Below, piece after piece: positions 1 through 11,156 of a stretch of DNA of 64,000 nucleotides; positions within the stretch are counted from its first letter, which is position 1; each line of letters opens with the position of its first letter. The notes beneath the pieces are model-generated. The model was not told the origin of the DNA and ran no database searches. It saw nothing but the letters and a program-made list of their open reading frames with translations. A program made the position numbers and the translations under genes. Source of the DNA: Orbilia blumenaviensis. Taxonomy: Eukaryota > Ascomycota > Orbiliomycetes > Orbiliales > Orbiliaceae. The DNA is taken from contig JAVHNS010000017.1 in NCBI GenBank assembly GCA_036872755.1, forward strand, positions 806,001-870,000. The letters are read 5' to 3'.

Positions 1-2426
1 TCTATGGAGTCCTTCCTGGTACACTACACATTCGTCCAAGGCCTTGCCAGCCGGAACCATCGGGAGAAGGTCCACTTTGTTGTCTGTGACTATGTCTAAT
101 AGTATTGGCCCGTCGTATTCAAGCAGTGTTTTCAAACCTGTTTTAAGCTGATCTGGTCTTGACACGCGAATCGCCTTGATACCCATACCCTCTGCTACCT
201 TGACAAAGTCGGGATTCCCTTGTTGATTGAGCCTTGAGATCGGAATATTAGTGATGTATTATGCAGATAGCGGTTTGTTCACATACATAAATCTGTTTTG
301 ATAGAACATCGACTGCCATTGGCTGACCATACCCTGCTCGTCATTATTCATTACTATGATCTTGACACCGATGTTATATAAAGCCGCCGTTTTGAGCTCC
401 ATAAGCGTCATTTGGAAGCTAGCATCTCCATCAATGTCTATCACAACCTTTTCTGGTTGAGATAGCTTCGCTCCGATAGCGCTGGGTAAGCCGAAACCCA
501 TGGTCCCTAGACCTCCGGATGTAATTATTGTTCGAGGGTATCTCCATCTGTAGTGTTGGGCTGCCCACATTTGATGTTGCCCAACCCCAGTTGTAATTAT
601 GACATTGTCTTTATAGCTTTCCACGAGCCTGGAAAGTTCTTCGACAACTACTTGAGGATTTATTAGGCCACTCGCTGGTGCCCGATCGAAATGGCTGATC
701 GGGAATCGTTGCTTCAATTCCATTATTCGCCCCATCCAAATAGGTCGGGAACTTACTTCATCAACGAGTGGTAATAATAGCGCTAAGTTAGTTGAAACAT
801 CGCCTACGACAGCCTCTGTAACGTGAACAACCTTATTGATATTTTTTGGTTGTATCTCGAAGTGAATGATGCCACCAATTTTCTCCGAGGCAGCTTTTTT
901 TGCAGCTGGAGCAAATTCTATTGATGCAGAGTGTTAGAATCGTAGATCAAAATAAGCATATATGTGCGTGACGTGCAGGTTATTGCATCATGTGTGACAG
1001 TTCAGTGTAACTGTGCACCTGTAGCTGAACAGCTGGAATATGTGTATATAGATTTCCAGCGCGGGATAATGCGCCCAGGTGTTTTGTAAGGTGTATTCTG
1101 ACTTACTTTCTGCGACGCCGGTAGCTCTATCATCAAACCTTGCCCCTAAAGCTATAACCAAGTCTGCTTCCTGAATTGCTGCGTTTGCGTATGCCGTTCC
1201 ATGCATACCAAGCATATGAAGGCTTTTGTCATCTAATTCATCGAAGCATCCGAGGCCCTGTAAAGTCGTTGTTACTGGTATCTGGGCTTTCTCAGCTAGT
1301 TCCCTTAATAGAATCGGCCCTTCTGGTTTCGCGAGTATGCCTTGGCCGGCATAGATAATGGGCTTCTTTGCTATGTTTATGAGCCCTGCGCTTCTCTGGA
1401 TCGCGGCCCTGAGATCTTCCCTTTTTTGAAGAGCAATTTGCTGAAGCAAATTATGGTGTAGGACGTTCTTTATGGAGATGGAATTTTTTGTAGGTAATCT
1501 TTCTATCTTCGGGACTGTGGCTTGAGTGGGAACCGGCTGCTTCAGGATAGACGCTGCAACGTCTTTGGGAATATCCAGCAGGACCGGCCCCGGCCGGCCT
1601 GACATCGCTATTTCGAAGGCTTCATTGATGCGGCGGGGGAGTTCTCTGATATTCTTTATTTGATAGTTCCATTTAGTGCAGGGTTTACTGATCCCGATGA
1701 TATCGGCTTCCTGAAATGAATCCGTACCCATGACCGTTGTTGATACTTGCCCGCAAATCACAACAAGAGGAATCCCATCAGAAAGAGCGTCCTGCAGTGG
1801 TGTAATAATATTTGTAGCCCCAGGGCCAGATGTAACCAGTACAACGCCGGGCTTTCCGGATGCGCGGGAATATCCTTCTGCCATATGCCCCGCACACTGT
1901 TCATGCCTTGGCAAGATAACCTCTACTCCCTCGCACTGGTAGAGTGCATCCATTATTGGTAGAATTGCCCCACCAGGAAAGCTGACTGGGATATTCTTAG
2001 CTCAGGCCGCTGACGATTAAGATTGTATCCTATAGCACTACCAGGCACCATATGCATGCGAGGGGGAAGCTGGGCCTCCGAACTTACAAATGTGTTTTAC
2101 GTCGTGTCGGAGGACCATATCGACGATTATTTGGCCTCCGGTCATTCCAACCAACCTAGAATCTTCGATTAGGTTTCTGGGCAAAGTTAGGTTAGCTATA
2201 CAAACAATTGACGAATATACGGTTTTAGATCCAGGGGCTATATCATTCAGACAGTAATAGTAAGAACGTACAAGGGTTTTTGATCTGGCTCCACATGTGG
2301 GGCGGTTATGTTAGGCGGCTCAATGTATGGAACTTGTGCAGGGAGTATTGAAGATGGCCTAGTAATCGATGGCTCGGGGAATGATACGAAGCCTAGTGGA
2401 GTGGAGATAACCGCAGCTCTATACAT
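1..2426 (-). CDS. Acetolactate (acetohydroxyacid) synthase catalytic subunit, 3' end outside window
   Basis: ThDP-dependent enzyme that condenses pyruvate (or pyruvate plus 2-ketobutyrate) in the first shared step of Val/Leu/Ile synthesis, normally in mitochondria. Exons: 2272-2426, 2088-2176, 1107-1985, 287-917 and 1-232. All donors are GT, all acceptors AG, and phases agree throughout, giving 662 residues before the edge; roughly 20 should be missing. Visible: catalytic Glu110 in RHEQ, the ThDP pocket GDASF...NNDEQG, RFDDR, QW before the C-terminal lid, and MVPAGKAL near the end. The N-terminal ~40 residues (MYRAAVIS...) could be a weak mitochondrial presequence. Oddity: the family motif F-G/A-Y-PGG reads F-S83-F-PGG, GQVP reads GQVS (Ser163) and TDAF reads TDSF (Ser171). 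These match Arabidopsis Ala122, Pro197 and Ala205, sites of herbicide resistance. The reading frame is intact, so I read it as a functional, probably extra, ALS copy. Family assignment is certain; the paralogue role is inferred. Confidence 0.93.
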
Positions 2427-4793
2427 GGACGTATGTTAGCTAGGTTCTAGGTTACATTGAATAAATTCACAGGAAACTAAAGGGTTCCAGAGTAGGGCAT
2501 ACGTTGCCGTAGATTGCTTTCGTAATTGATTTTGTTTCTTTGGGGGCTTTAGATTGGCCTTCGAAGTAAAGATAGCCGTTGAGTTTGTAGTGTAGGGTGT
2601 ACACGCAGCAGTCTTTCTAACAAGACTGTGGCGCTGCACGAGGTTTACGATATGTCGAGATGCCATTTTTCTAACTTGGAAATATTATGATAAAAGCCTG
2701 AAGCTACTCCCGGGCGACGGTAAATCCAATTGTGCTAATGGTAACGGTACTTCAGGTTGCCAGATATAGGGGTATATAATATATGGATGAGTGGTCTGTT
2801 GGATATAGTGAGAGCCAAATTTTGAGTTATCAGGGCTGGGGACTATATGATATATGAGAATTATAGACAGGATGGTTCTTCATGGCAAACCAACCAATAT
2901 TCAACGAGGTAATGTTTAAGCTTTCTAAATTGGGGTTGATTTGGGCATCAATGGAGACGGTAGGAATATTTGAAGCGAACGGGAAGCCCTTTCGGACGCT
3001 CTAGTGAGTGGGCTCTGACTTCCTATAGGGCCATGATGAACTTCTAGTTCAATTCGTTGTCATGTATAGGCCTTAGCTAGAGCGCTAGTATAGTCATCCC
3101 GTAGCTTAAAATCAATATCATGGAGAATACGGCAGAGGTGATTAGAGTTTGACCGTGCCGCCACACTAGTGCAACTAGCTCCCTCAGATCAACGAGGGCA
3201 GGTTCTAGTTCCACTCTAGCCTTCGCGATAGTTCTTCCACTAACGGGCCCTATATATGTTTATGCATACTCGTATAACTATACAGCTACGTCTAAGTTCA
3301 TTTCTTCTATAGGTCAGACCTGGGTCGACGTCCCTCTACAAATTTGCAAACCTAGTGGTGTTAGTCGATAATTTTATATCAAGTAAGTTAGGTTACCTAG
3401 TTTCCGAGTTTAGAGTATTGAGCATTCAACCTCCTAGGTATCTTTTTGCTAAATTAAACCAGAGCATATGCTTGTGGATAACTTTGTGGGAACTATGTAT
3501 TGGGTTTATTTGGAACAAGACAGTATGGGAATGCTGAGCCATCCGCTGGCTAGCGCTGTAGTCGGGCCGTTACAATTTCAGTTAGGCTAGCATAAAGGTG
3601 CCTAGCTGCGACCCACGATTACCATTTGATAACGGAGAATATACGTCTTGTTGATAGTGTTGCGGACTCCCATTGGTTTAAACCGGGGGTTGAGAGTAGA
3701 TATACGCATATACCTACGTATAGTATGTGCGTTCGGATGTTCGTGATCCCAGGGAAATAAACTACTGACATCGGCTACAGTCTAATGCAACGAGTTTATG
3801 AAACAGCTCGATTTGGAAGAAGCACAACCCGTGGTCCTAGATATCCGTACACGCAAGCCCCTGTCGCTTTGTTGCTGGGATCTACCAGTGTCAAAGAAAT
3901 ATGAAATAATATAGATGTACAGCTTGGTTTTCTGTTCTTCAAAGAATGCATACATTCTCAACCGATCGTCTTGATGTATACTGTGAATTAAAACGTAAGT
4001 CAATCGACTGATGCGGATATTATGTTATATTATAGATAAGCGTGATCGTAAGTAGGCCTGCAGGTAAAGAGTATACTAGTAATGTTGAAATGTAATTGCC
4101 AGATAGCTGGGGCATGTCGACAGGGCTCCTCTCATCCTGGTTTGGGCCTAAGGGATATGCATGTATGTATGTCGCATGTCGTTGCGAGACTTTTAAACTT
4201 AAATTTTGCGAACTCCAAAGTCATTTTGGCCCGAACTGGTTGAGACCAACCCGAACCCAAATTTCGCATAATACTAGGATGCATATGCGTGCATATGTCC
4301 GTATATGGTGCTCCAGATATTTGCTTATTACACATCTAGTCATCGATGCCTAGTCAAATTTATATTTACCGATCAACCCGAGTATTAACCATTGTTGTGG
4401 CCGGTCGGTCGGATTATTTGGCCGGGATATCTTCTAAAACTCGTTTCTCCTCCGATGCTGTCGTGGCGTACATTGGGCTAGGGCTTTTTGTTTTGTTTCG
4501 GGGTGTCCTGGCGGAATCGCAGGTTTGGCGCCGTTGGTTGCCAAATATGTTCACGACATACTGTTTCGAAAATAGAAGAAACCAGATCAAAAAAAATAAT
4601 CTTTCTATTTGTTTTTATTATCAAGTAGATAGATTAGGTTTGGTGTGACCGGAGGGCTAGAAACACCCCTAATAAAAGGAATCTGCTGGCGCTACGCGTA
4701 TTTGGGTTTGTACCGGTTTGTACCGGCACTGCGCTGGCCGTTTTCCGAGGCTACCACAGCGTGAAGTTAGCTATGTTAGTCAACAATGTACTG
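2427..4793. other. Spacer upstream of the ALS gene
   Basis: About 2.4 kb with no convincing gene on either strand. Open frames are short, lack family signatures and have no splice-compatible extensions. It should contain the ALS promoter (ALS reads leftward), but I see no clear TATA box close to its start. Confidence 0.5.
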
Positions 4794-4802
4794 GATGTAA
4801 AT

Positions 4803-5292
4803 GGGAATTGCTACAGGGACCCCTAATTTACTCCGGGGACCCCCCCCCCCCCCCCCCCACACACACACACGCACATACACAACTAAAATTACAATAACGC
4901 CAACCTTTGAATCTTGAAATAGCTTAACGGATAATAACTGACTTCCTCTTCCCCTTCCTGGCAATCAAAGGTTGAGCTTTTTTTTTTGTCACAGTTCTAA
5001 AAACAATAATATACCCTCAAAAGCAAGCCCAATCTTAAATACAACTAATAATATTATCAAATAATTTAAATATAGTAAAATTAAGAAGCTCGAGCATAAT
5101 TAGTATATATTAATATATATACAGATCAGATATATCAAACGTGTAAGAGTGGTCGAGGTTGAGGTTATGAAGTGATAAAGCTTATTTTGAGACTCGAAGG
5201 TTGGCGTTATTGTAATTTTAGGGGGGGGGGGTCCCCGGAGCAATAATAAGAGGGTCCCCAGAGTATATTGGGGGGTCCCTGTAGCAATTCCC
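4803..5292. mobile_element. MITE-like element, 490 bp, with ~120-bp inverted ends and 9-bp target duplication
   Basis: Both ends carry the inverted sequence GGGAATTGCTACAGGGACCC. The arms (about 4803-4925 and 5177-5292) stay similar for roughly 120 bp, through a shared block ATTACAATAACGCCAACCTT, interrupted by indels and homopolymer differences. The element is flanked by the identical 9-mer GATGTAAAT at 4794-4802 and 5293-5301. The centre is AT-rich and noncoding. Long inverted ends plus a 9-bp duplication are typical of Mutator-like elements, so this is probably a non-autonomous MULE-type MITE. The superfamily is inferred; the inverted ends and duplication are seen directly. Confidence 0.85.
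4840..4870. repeat. Poly-C run followed by CA microsatellite
   Basis: A run of 19 C (4840-4858) followed by about six CA units lies inside the left arm of the MITE-like element. The mirrored position in the right arm (5221-5231) is a run of 11 G, so the tract has expanded differently in the two arms. Confidence 0.9.
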
Positions 5293-5301
5293 GATGTAAA
5301 T

Positions 5302-7199
5302 AGGTATCTGTTGGCCTCTAGCATGCTAATACAGAACCGTGTTGTCCATGCGATGATCGACATCGCAGGATGAACTAATCGTGTTGAGTGTCTGAAGGCT
5401 AGATTACCACAGAAGCGAAAGATCATCATGGTATCAGCCCCACTTTAATTTCTGACTTCAAGATACCTGTCTAGCTCTAGAGCACTGACCAGCTGCGCCG
5501 TTGTTGTGATCAAAGCTTGGAGGTGGGAAGTGGGGATCATTGCGTAATATTGAGAGCGATACCCCTAGGGTCAACGTACCTAATTATGTCGATATCGATA
5601 GGGGTTTCCTAATTCGTAGGAACCTTGGTCCATGTGCCGCTTGGAGATGTCGAATAAGGTTACGACGTTGATGACGGGTCGCGGTTGTGTGGGGCTTTAA
5701 TGGTTAACTTTATTTAATATGTTTCTCCGCCCTCAAGCGATGCGCTAGATCTATAGAACAGTATCCATGCAACCAGTGAGAGTTCATAACAGTTAGTTAG
5801 GTACCGTAGGGGTTTTGGGTACTTTTTTAGGACTGCTTCCGAATATTAAAACATTTTCATAAGAAAGCAAGACGTCTTATTCCCTTTTAAATCATTATTT
5901 ATACTGTTTTAAGTTCCCTTTTTCTATAAACCGTCTTGAGAAACCAACCAAAACCCCATACGGTAGTTTTGAGGTATTTAATTAATTTAATTAAACTTGC
6001 TGTCTTATTACAAGATAGCCATTGGGATGGAGGGTGAAGTGGACGCTCTTCGCCGGCGCCCCAGGGTTACCCTCCAAACAGCCTACCATAATATAGTTCT
6101 TATCAGTACAAAAACTCCGCGGCATATCTAAAGGTTTAAGGCCGTCAATCTCGACAAACTTTTCAAATAGACCGCAGCACTTTCAAGTTGAGCGAAGGGG
6201 GTGGCTGGCTAGTGAATTGAGAACCACGTCAAACTTAAGGCTATTTGTTGCTTCCATTATTTCAAAAGAATCGGTTCGGGGGCTAAAGGTTTTCTGGGCT
6301 TAAATCAGAGGCTTTTGATAAGGAATTGTCGCTTCTCTTCAGTCGAGACCGTTACAACGATTTGTGCTATTGCAAGATGAGCATCAGCGCCCGAGTGCAC
6401 TGATGGATTAGAGTGCACTCACCTTCTCGAAGATTACCTTTATAATTATTGTGAATAGCGTAAAGGTGGTGGCATGAACGAACAAACAATACTAATTATG
6501 CTAAAAGTGCTCGTCATATTCAAGTTTGTGGCATGCCAGGTCCGAGACGATCTCTGAATTTCAGAAGAAACTAGAGGCCACATAAACTCGGCCCTAAATT
6601 TAGTGGCTAGCTCCGTAACCTTGGTACTGACCTTTTCGATAAATTATAGAGAACTCGAACTCCAGCAAACATGTTGCATTTGTGGTATTCACTCTTAAGC
6701 CCTTCCACCAAGTGCATGGAAGTCTTTGGCGTTTGAGCCCGCCAATTTAACAGGGACTCTTACCTCTTGGTGCTATGGATATGGAGACTGGATTTCGGTA
6801 AAGTCCATACCTATGCATGCTGTAAAGCACGAAGTGTCCCAGTGTATTCATAGAGCCAGACATATGCATAATTGCACAATGCGATAGTTTGCAAAAGTTA
6901 CACTCGGTTATATTCAATAAGTCCGGGGGACGGTCGGCACCGTGCTTATCTCCGAGGGAAGGCGAGACCTGTGTAACTTCAGCCGCACATAGACCAGGAT
7001 AAATCTCTTGGCTTCGAGCTGGGCACATCTTCTCCATCCCAAATTCCTGACCTGATGGCCCCCGGTCTCGAAAATCAACGTCCGCGAAGTGCCAGAGCTC
7101 CGAACCAAATAAGGCTGTTCAGTCTTGGTCGTAGAATTGCAAAACTACTAGGTAGTGCATTATACAACAACCTTCAAGACGCCTGGTGATTGTTCAAAA
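5302..7199. other. Spacer between the MITE-like element and the Ecm33-like gene
   Basis: No supported gene. Open frames at 6747-7108 on the minus strand have no recognisable domain or signal peptide. The last few hundred bases must include the promoter of the gene starting at 7200, but no canonical TATA box stands out. Confidence 0.45.
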
Positions 7200-8914
7200 A
7201 TGTTGCGTGCCTCAGAGTTCCAAACACCTTGCGTTCTTAAATTATTTGGTTTCTTCCTCCTTTTTTTGCCAGAAGTTTTCGCGCAGGCAGGTAGAATCAT
7301 CCTTAGAGCGAACCCCGCAAAATTTAAATAAAATTTCTAATTTCCTTAGGTTGCGGTGATCTCATCGATACTGCTGCTGGATCGGTGCCCGCCAGTTGTG
7401 TTGAAGTTGGGGATGTTACTGTGACAGCTCCTTCCGTTGCCACTGTCAATTTGAGAAATGTTGAAGTAGTTAGCGGCGACCTAGGTCTCAGGGGGCCTTC
7501 TATCGACTCCCTGGATGCCGCCTCACTTGTAAATATCACAGGTAAGGACCTCGGCTACTGCACCTGGCATTCTACGAGTACTGAAGTGAGCTTATAGGTG
7601 ACTTCACCATCCAGTCGTCCAAATTGTCCCAACTTCATATCCCAAGACTATCCAGCCTCGGTGGAGACTTGCTTCTCAATCTCTCGGATTCACCTCTCAC
7701 GAATATCGGTCTCGGTTTATCTGCCGTTGCAGTTGGCGGAAGCTACACATTTATTCAGAGCCCCAATATTCAGAGAATATCTCTGTCTGTTTCCCCTAAT
7801 GCGGCACTAGGGAATCGCTCTCTAGCTATCGACGGCCTCTATTCGCTGGATGTACTGGAGATTGATGGTATCGATTTCACCAAAGTTAATATAACAGCCA
7901 CCTCGCTATCTTCAATTCCAGACATATGGGCCTCTACGCAGGATTGGGTCGAAATATACTCGTTAGGGCTCCTTGGCAATATTTCTATCACGACTAGCAG
8001 TGTTCGTTCGTCCGTTATGCTCGCAGGCATAGGATCGCCCAGTGTTGTTTTTCCAGCATTGGCGACGATCGGTGGAGACTTGAATTTTATACAAACTGAT
8101 ACAATAGATTTATCTTTTCCCTCGCTACGTTCTGTATCTGGTGGGTTTATCGTCAGCATAAACGATAAGCTCCAGAGTCTCTCTGTTGGGAGAGTTGAAA
8201 CGATATCGGACTTAGCGTTTGCGAACAACACGCTCCTTGCAAATATATTCTTCCCAGAGTTACGCACATTGGATATCTTGACAATTCAATATAATGATTA
8301 TATGACGGTCCTGGACCTTCAAAGTTGGTTTCCAAAGCTTTCTCAAGTCTCAAGGTATATCATTTTGCAGGGCCAGTTCAATAAGTAAGTCCCAGCATGC
8401 CAGCGAAATCGAAAATTTCTAACAAAGAGCTTTCTTTAGCGTAACCTTCCCACTTCTGCAAAATGGGATTGGTATCAAAGCTCCACTAATAACAATAGTT
8501 TCTTCTGTCGAACTTGATTGTGAGGCCGTTAGGAGTGAGGCGATTGACAAGCAAGCGATTAGCAATATCGACAATCTAGAATGCACTTCTGGTCCGAAGG
8601 GGACTAAACCGTCTGTCACCAGCTCTCCAGCTCGACCAGGGAACCCACCTCCTACGCCAACGGGAACATCGAATAATATAGGTGAATTCGGCGGTGGAAA
8701 TTCTTCAACCAATATTGGTGCGATTGTGGGTGGTACTATTGGGGGGGTCGTTTTTATAGCCGCTATTTCGGCTCTTGTCTGGGTATATATGCGGCGGCGG
8801 CCACGTGGAGGCGGTCAACATCGAGAGGAAGCGCCTGCAAAAATGGGCGGAATTGAAGAGCATGTGGGGGGTATTCATGACCCAGGCCGGGACGCTGGTG
8901 GTATCAAGTCGTAA
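7200..8914 (+). CDS. Ecm33/Sps2-like receptor L-domain cell-surface protein with single membrane anchor
   Basis: Exons 7200-7290, 7350-7541, 7598-8384 and 8440-8914; phases agree and give 514 residues. The first exon, too short to stand out alone, encodes a signal peptide (MLRASEFQ...LLFLPEVFAQA, about residues 1-30). A Cys near residue 32 starts the ectodomain, whose repeated short strands of the type 'GDLxxxxxPxLxxL...SLDVLEIDG' resemble the leucine-rich receptor L-domain of Ecm33/Sps2 wall proteins. Several N-glycosylation sequons (for example NIT, NIS, NVT) are present. A Pro/Ser/Thr stalk leads to a transmembrane segment at about 449-474, followed by a basic stop-transfer RRRPR and a Gly-rich cytosolic tail of about 40 residues. 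Classical Ecm33 proteins carry a GPI signal, so a true membrane span with a cytosolic tail is a variant. Probable role: wall integrity or surface sensing (inferred). Confidence 0.8.
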
Positions 8915-11156
8915 TAATTCGGTATAGTTGTGCCAGTATTTGAGTGCATCATGTTGGCGTCGCCACAAGCGGAGTTTAAGGGCTGACACAGACTTGACTG
9001 ACGTGATAACAACTTAGCCTAGACAACCCGGCTACAGACAGCAGTTATTTAGTCTGCTTTAACAGGACCAGGGTCTAGACAGGATATATATGAACTCGAA
9101 AACCCTACCCATGTGACAAGGCACTATCCCTCTGTAGCACAAGGGTTACCATGTATCCGTAGATGTATAAATACCATCTTGTGTTGTTCCCATTCAAATT
9201 GGTCTGGTGGGCGAAACTGAATCAGACTGTCTTGTAAATAAGAGAAGGTAGCTTTGTCGCCCTGGCTTCCAGCCTGCGAATGGCAGCATCCGTGGACTCA
9301 AGTATATAGCCAGCTTAGTTTTGACCGAGTGCTTAAATAAAACATTTGGTACACACGAGACATATGCTGCTTCTAGTGCTTGTTCTTCGGTCGATTAGCT
9401 ACTATTTGCGATAATATCTGGACCCGTGGGTCCCGGGGTGGCGAAACTAGACGACACTTTAAATCTGATATGATAACCATGATACCCCCTTCGGAAACGC
9501 CGACCTGGTAGCTCACGTTCATCCCTACACCTGAGAGTTCAAGACAATTATGGGAAATTTAACGCGAACGAGGCCGTTTCTCATCAAATCTTTTGGTTGT
9601 TACAGATACACCGCTAAGACTTCACCAAAATTCGGTGTCCGGAAAGAACAATATTCAAAATTTTAACCAAATCCGATCTAGTACTGGATACTTTTTTTTT
9701 TTAAGTTGCCTCGCAGAATGAATACTATATCTTGGTTTTACCTCGAGGCACTTGGGTTAGCGATTCCAAACAATATTCTGCCAGTAGAACCAAAAACAGC
9801 CAGGATTTTGGAAGCCCGCCACGTTGACCGACTTGAACTCCGCTAATCTAGACCTCAAGCTAAACCTTGAAGTCCACTGTTTTGTTGGATACTAGACTTT
9901 CGAAGAACAGCTAGCGCTAACATATTTCATAAACATCAATGGATTGACTGGAGGGCTGTGTCGGCGTTGAAGATGGTGGGAAAGAGTGTGTCGAGGGCTA
10001 TGTATGCAAATTAGATCGTAGCCTCCTAAATATAGGTTATATATGCCAAGGTTATTAGAAGTTTTTTTTTCGTAGGCTGGTAGGCTAGTTTGCCATGTTG
10101 TCTACGCGGCCCGCGCTATTTCTTGGATTCATCATATCATAGAGCTAACCTATATATATCGAATCAAATAGCCATGACAAACTCTGTAGCAGCCCGCACG
10201 TCTGCGCCTGCAACTAGTCAACCATAGGTACCTGAAACAGCTCGTCCATCAACAACGTCACCGCCCGCTCCTACTCCGCAACAGACATGGACTCCTAGAG
10301 ACCTAATATCGAATCTGCTTGCTGACATTGGCGGGGCTCCCAGGGGATTGCTTCCATAAATAAGACCCTGTCAGGACTCTGCTATAAGCTATGCAAGGAA
10401 CTCATACATAAGTCAAAATTTACTTATAGGACGGATCGAAAAATATAGTCTTCTGATGTGTTTGTCTAGATGTAATCTGATATGGAAGTCGTGTCTGTGC
10501 TTTGCTAATGACTAACTAGGTTCAAAAGACGATATACCGCTCGTCTATTTGGCTAGAAGCTTCTCCGACGTGAGGGGGGGTTGTGGCTAAGTTTATAAAA
10601 TGCCTTTAAATGTCTTTATTCTGGATTTATAATTTAGCTGCATCTAAACGGGATTTTGTACGATTTTGATTTATTTTGGTTGTATCCAAAATCTCTACAG
10701 CACATTTATGGAAAGTTAAGGCTAAACCGAGGTACGAGACAATCAAGAACGGAAATTTGTTAGGTGTGCCCGGTTGGTATTGAAGGCTCTCATCGTCTAT
10801 TAATTCATATGGCATGTTAGCTGGGGCTAACTACCTAGGTAGTTGTGGGGAGTTTCTGATACATAAATACAACACATAAATGCGTTGTAAAGTCGTGCTG
10901 ACTTTGAGTAGGCCATTTGCCCGGAATTGGATACTCACCACATGTGCGCGTGCTGAACCCTCTCTCTTCCTAGTGCTTGGAATCCGAAGCAAACAAATTA
11001 ACTGCAGCAGCTCTATTCTTCCTCTCTAATGCCATAACGGTCCTAAGCCCGTGTTTATCAAACCTAGCACCAATTACCGAAGCACATGTTGTTTAATTGC
11101 CGCAAACCTCCGAAGATACGGTATCTGGAAGCTACTATCCATAGGTCCTAGCAGCC
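8915..11156. other. Spacer of 2.2 kb
   Basis: No intact gene. It holds short homopolymers (for example T9 at about 9691) and the fragment described at 10174-10360. The GTPase gene that follows starts in a good context (GCAGCCATG), so its promoter lies in the last few hundred bases. Confidence 0.45.
10174..10360 (+). pseudogene. Possible gene fragment with an in-frame stop
   Basis: An ATG in good context (GCCATGACA) opens a frame of 17 codons rich in Ala, Ser and Thr. It meets a TAG, then continues in the same frame for about 43 more codons (VPETARPSTTSPP..., ending near GGAPRGLLP) before TAA. The composition looks like the low-complexity N-terminus of a protein, but I recognise no family. 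It may be a chance frame or the remains of a larger gene. Confidence 0.25.

Noticed and set aside
6747..7108. Minus-strand frames just upstream of the Ecm33-like gene
   Set aside because: No start context, signal peptide or domain; they overlap the expected promoter of the gene at 7200.
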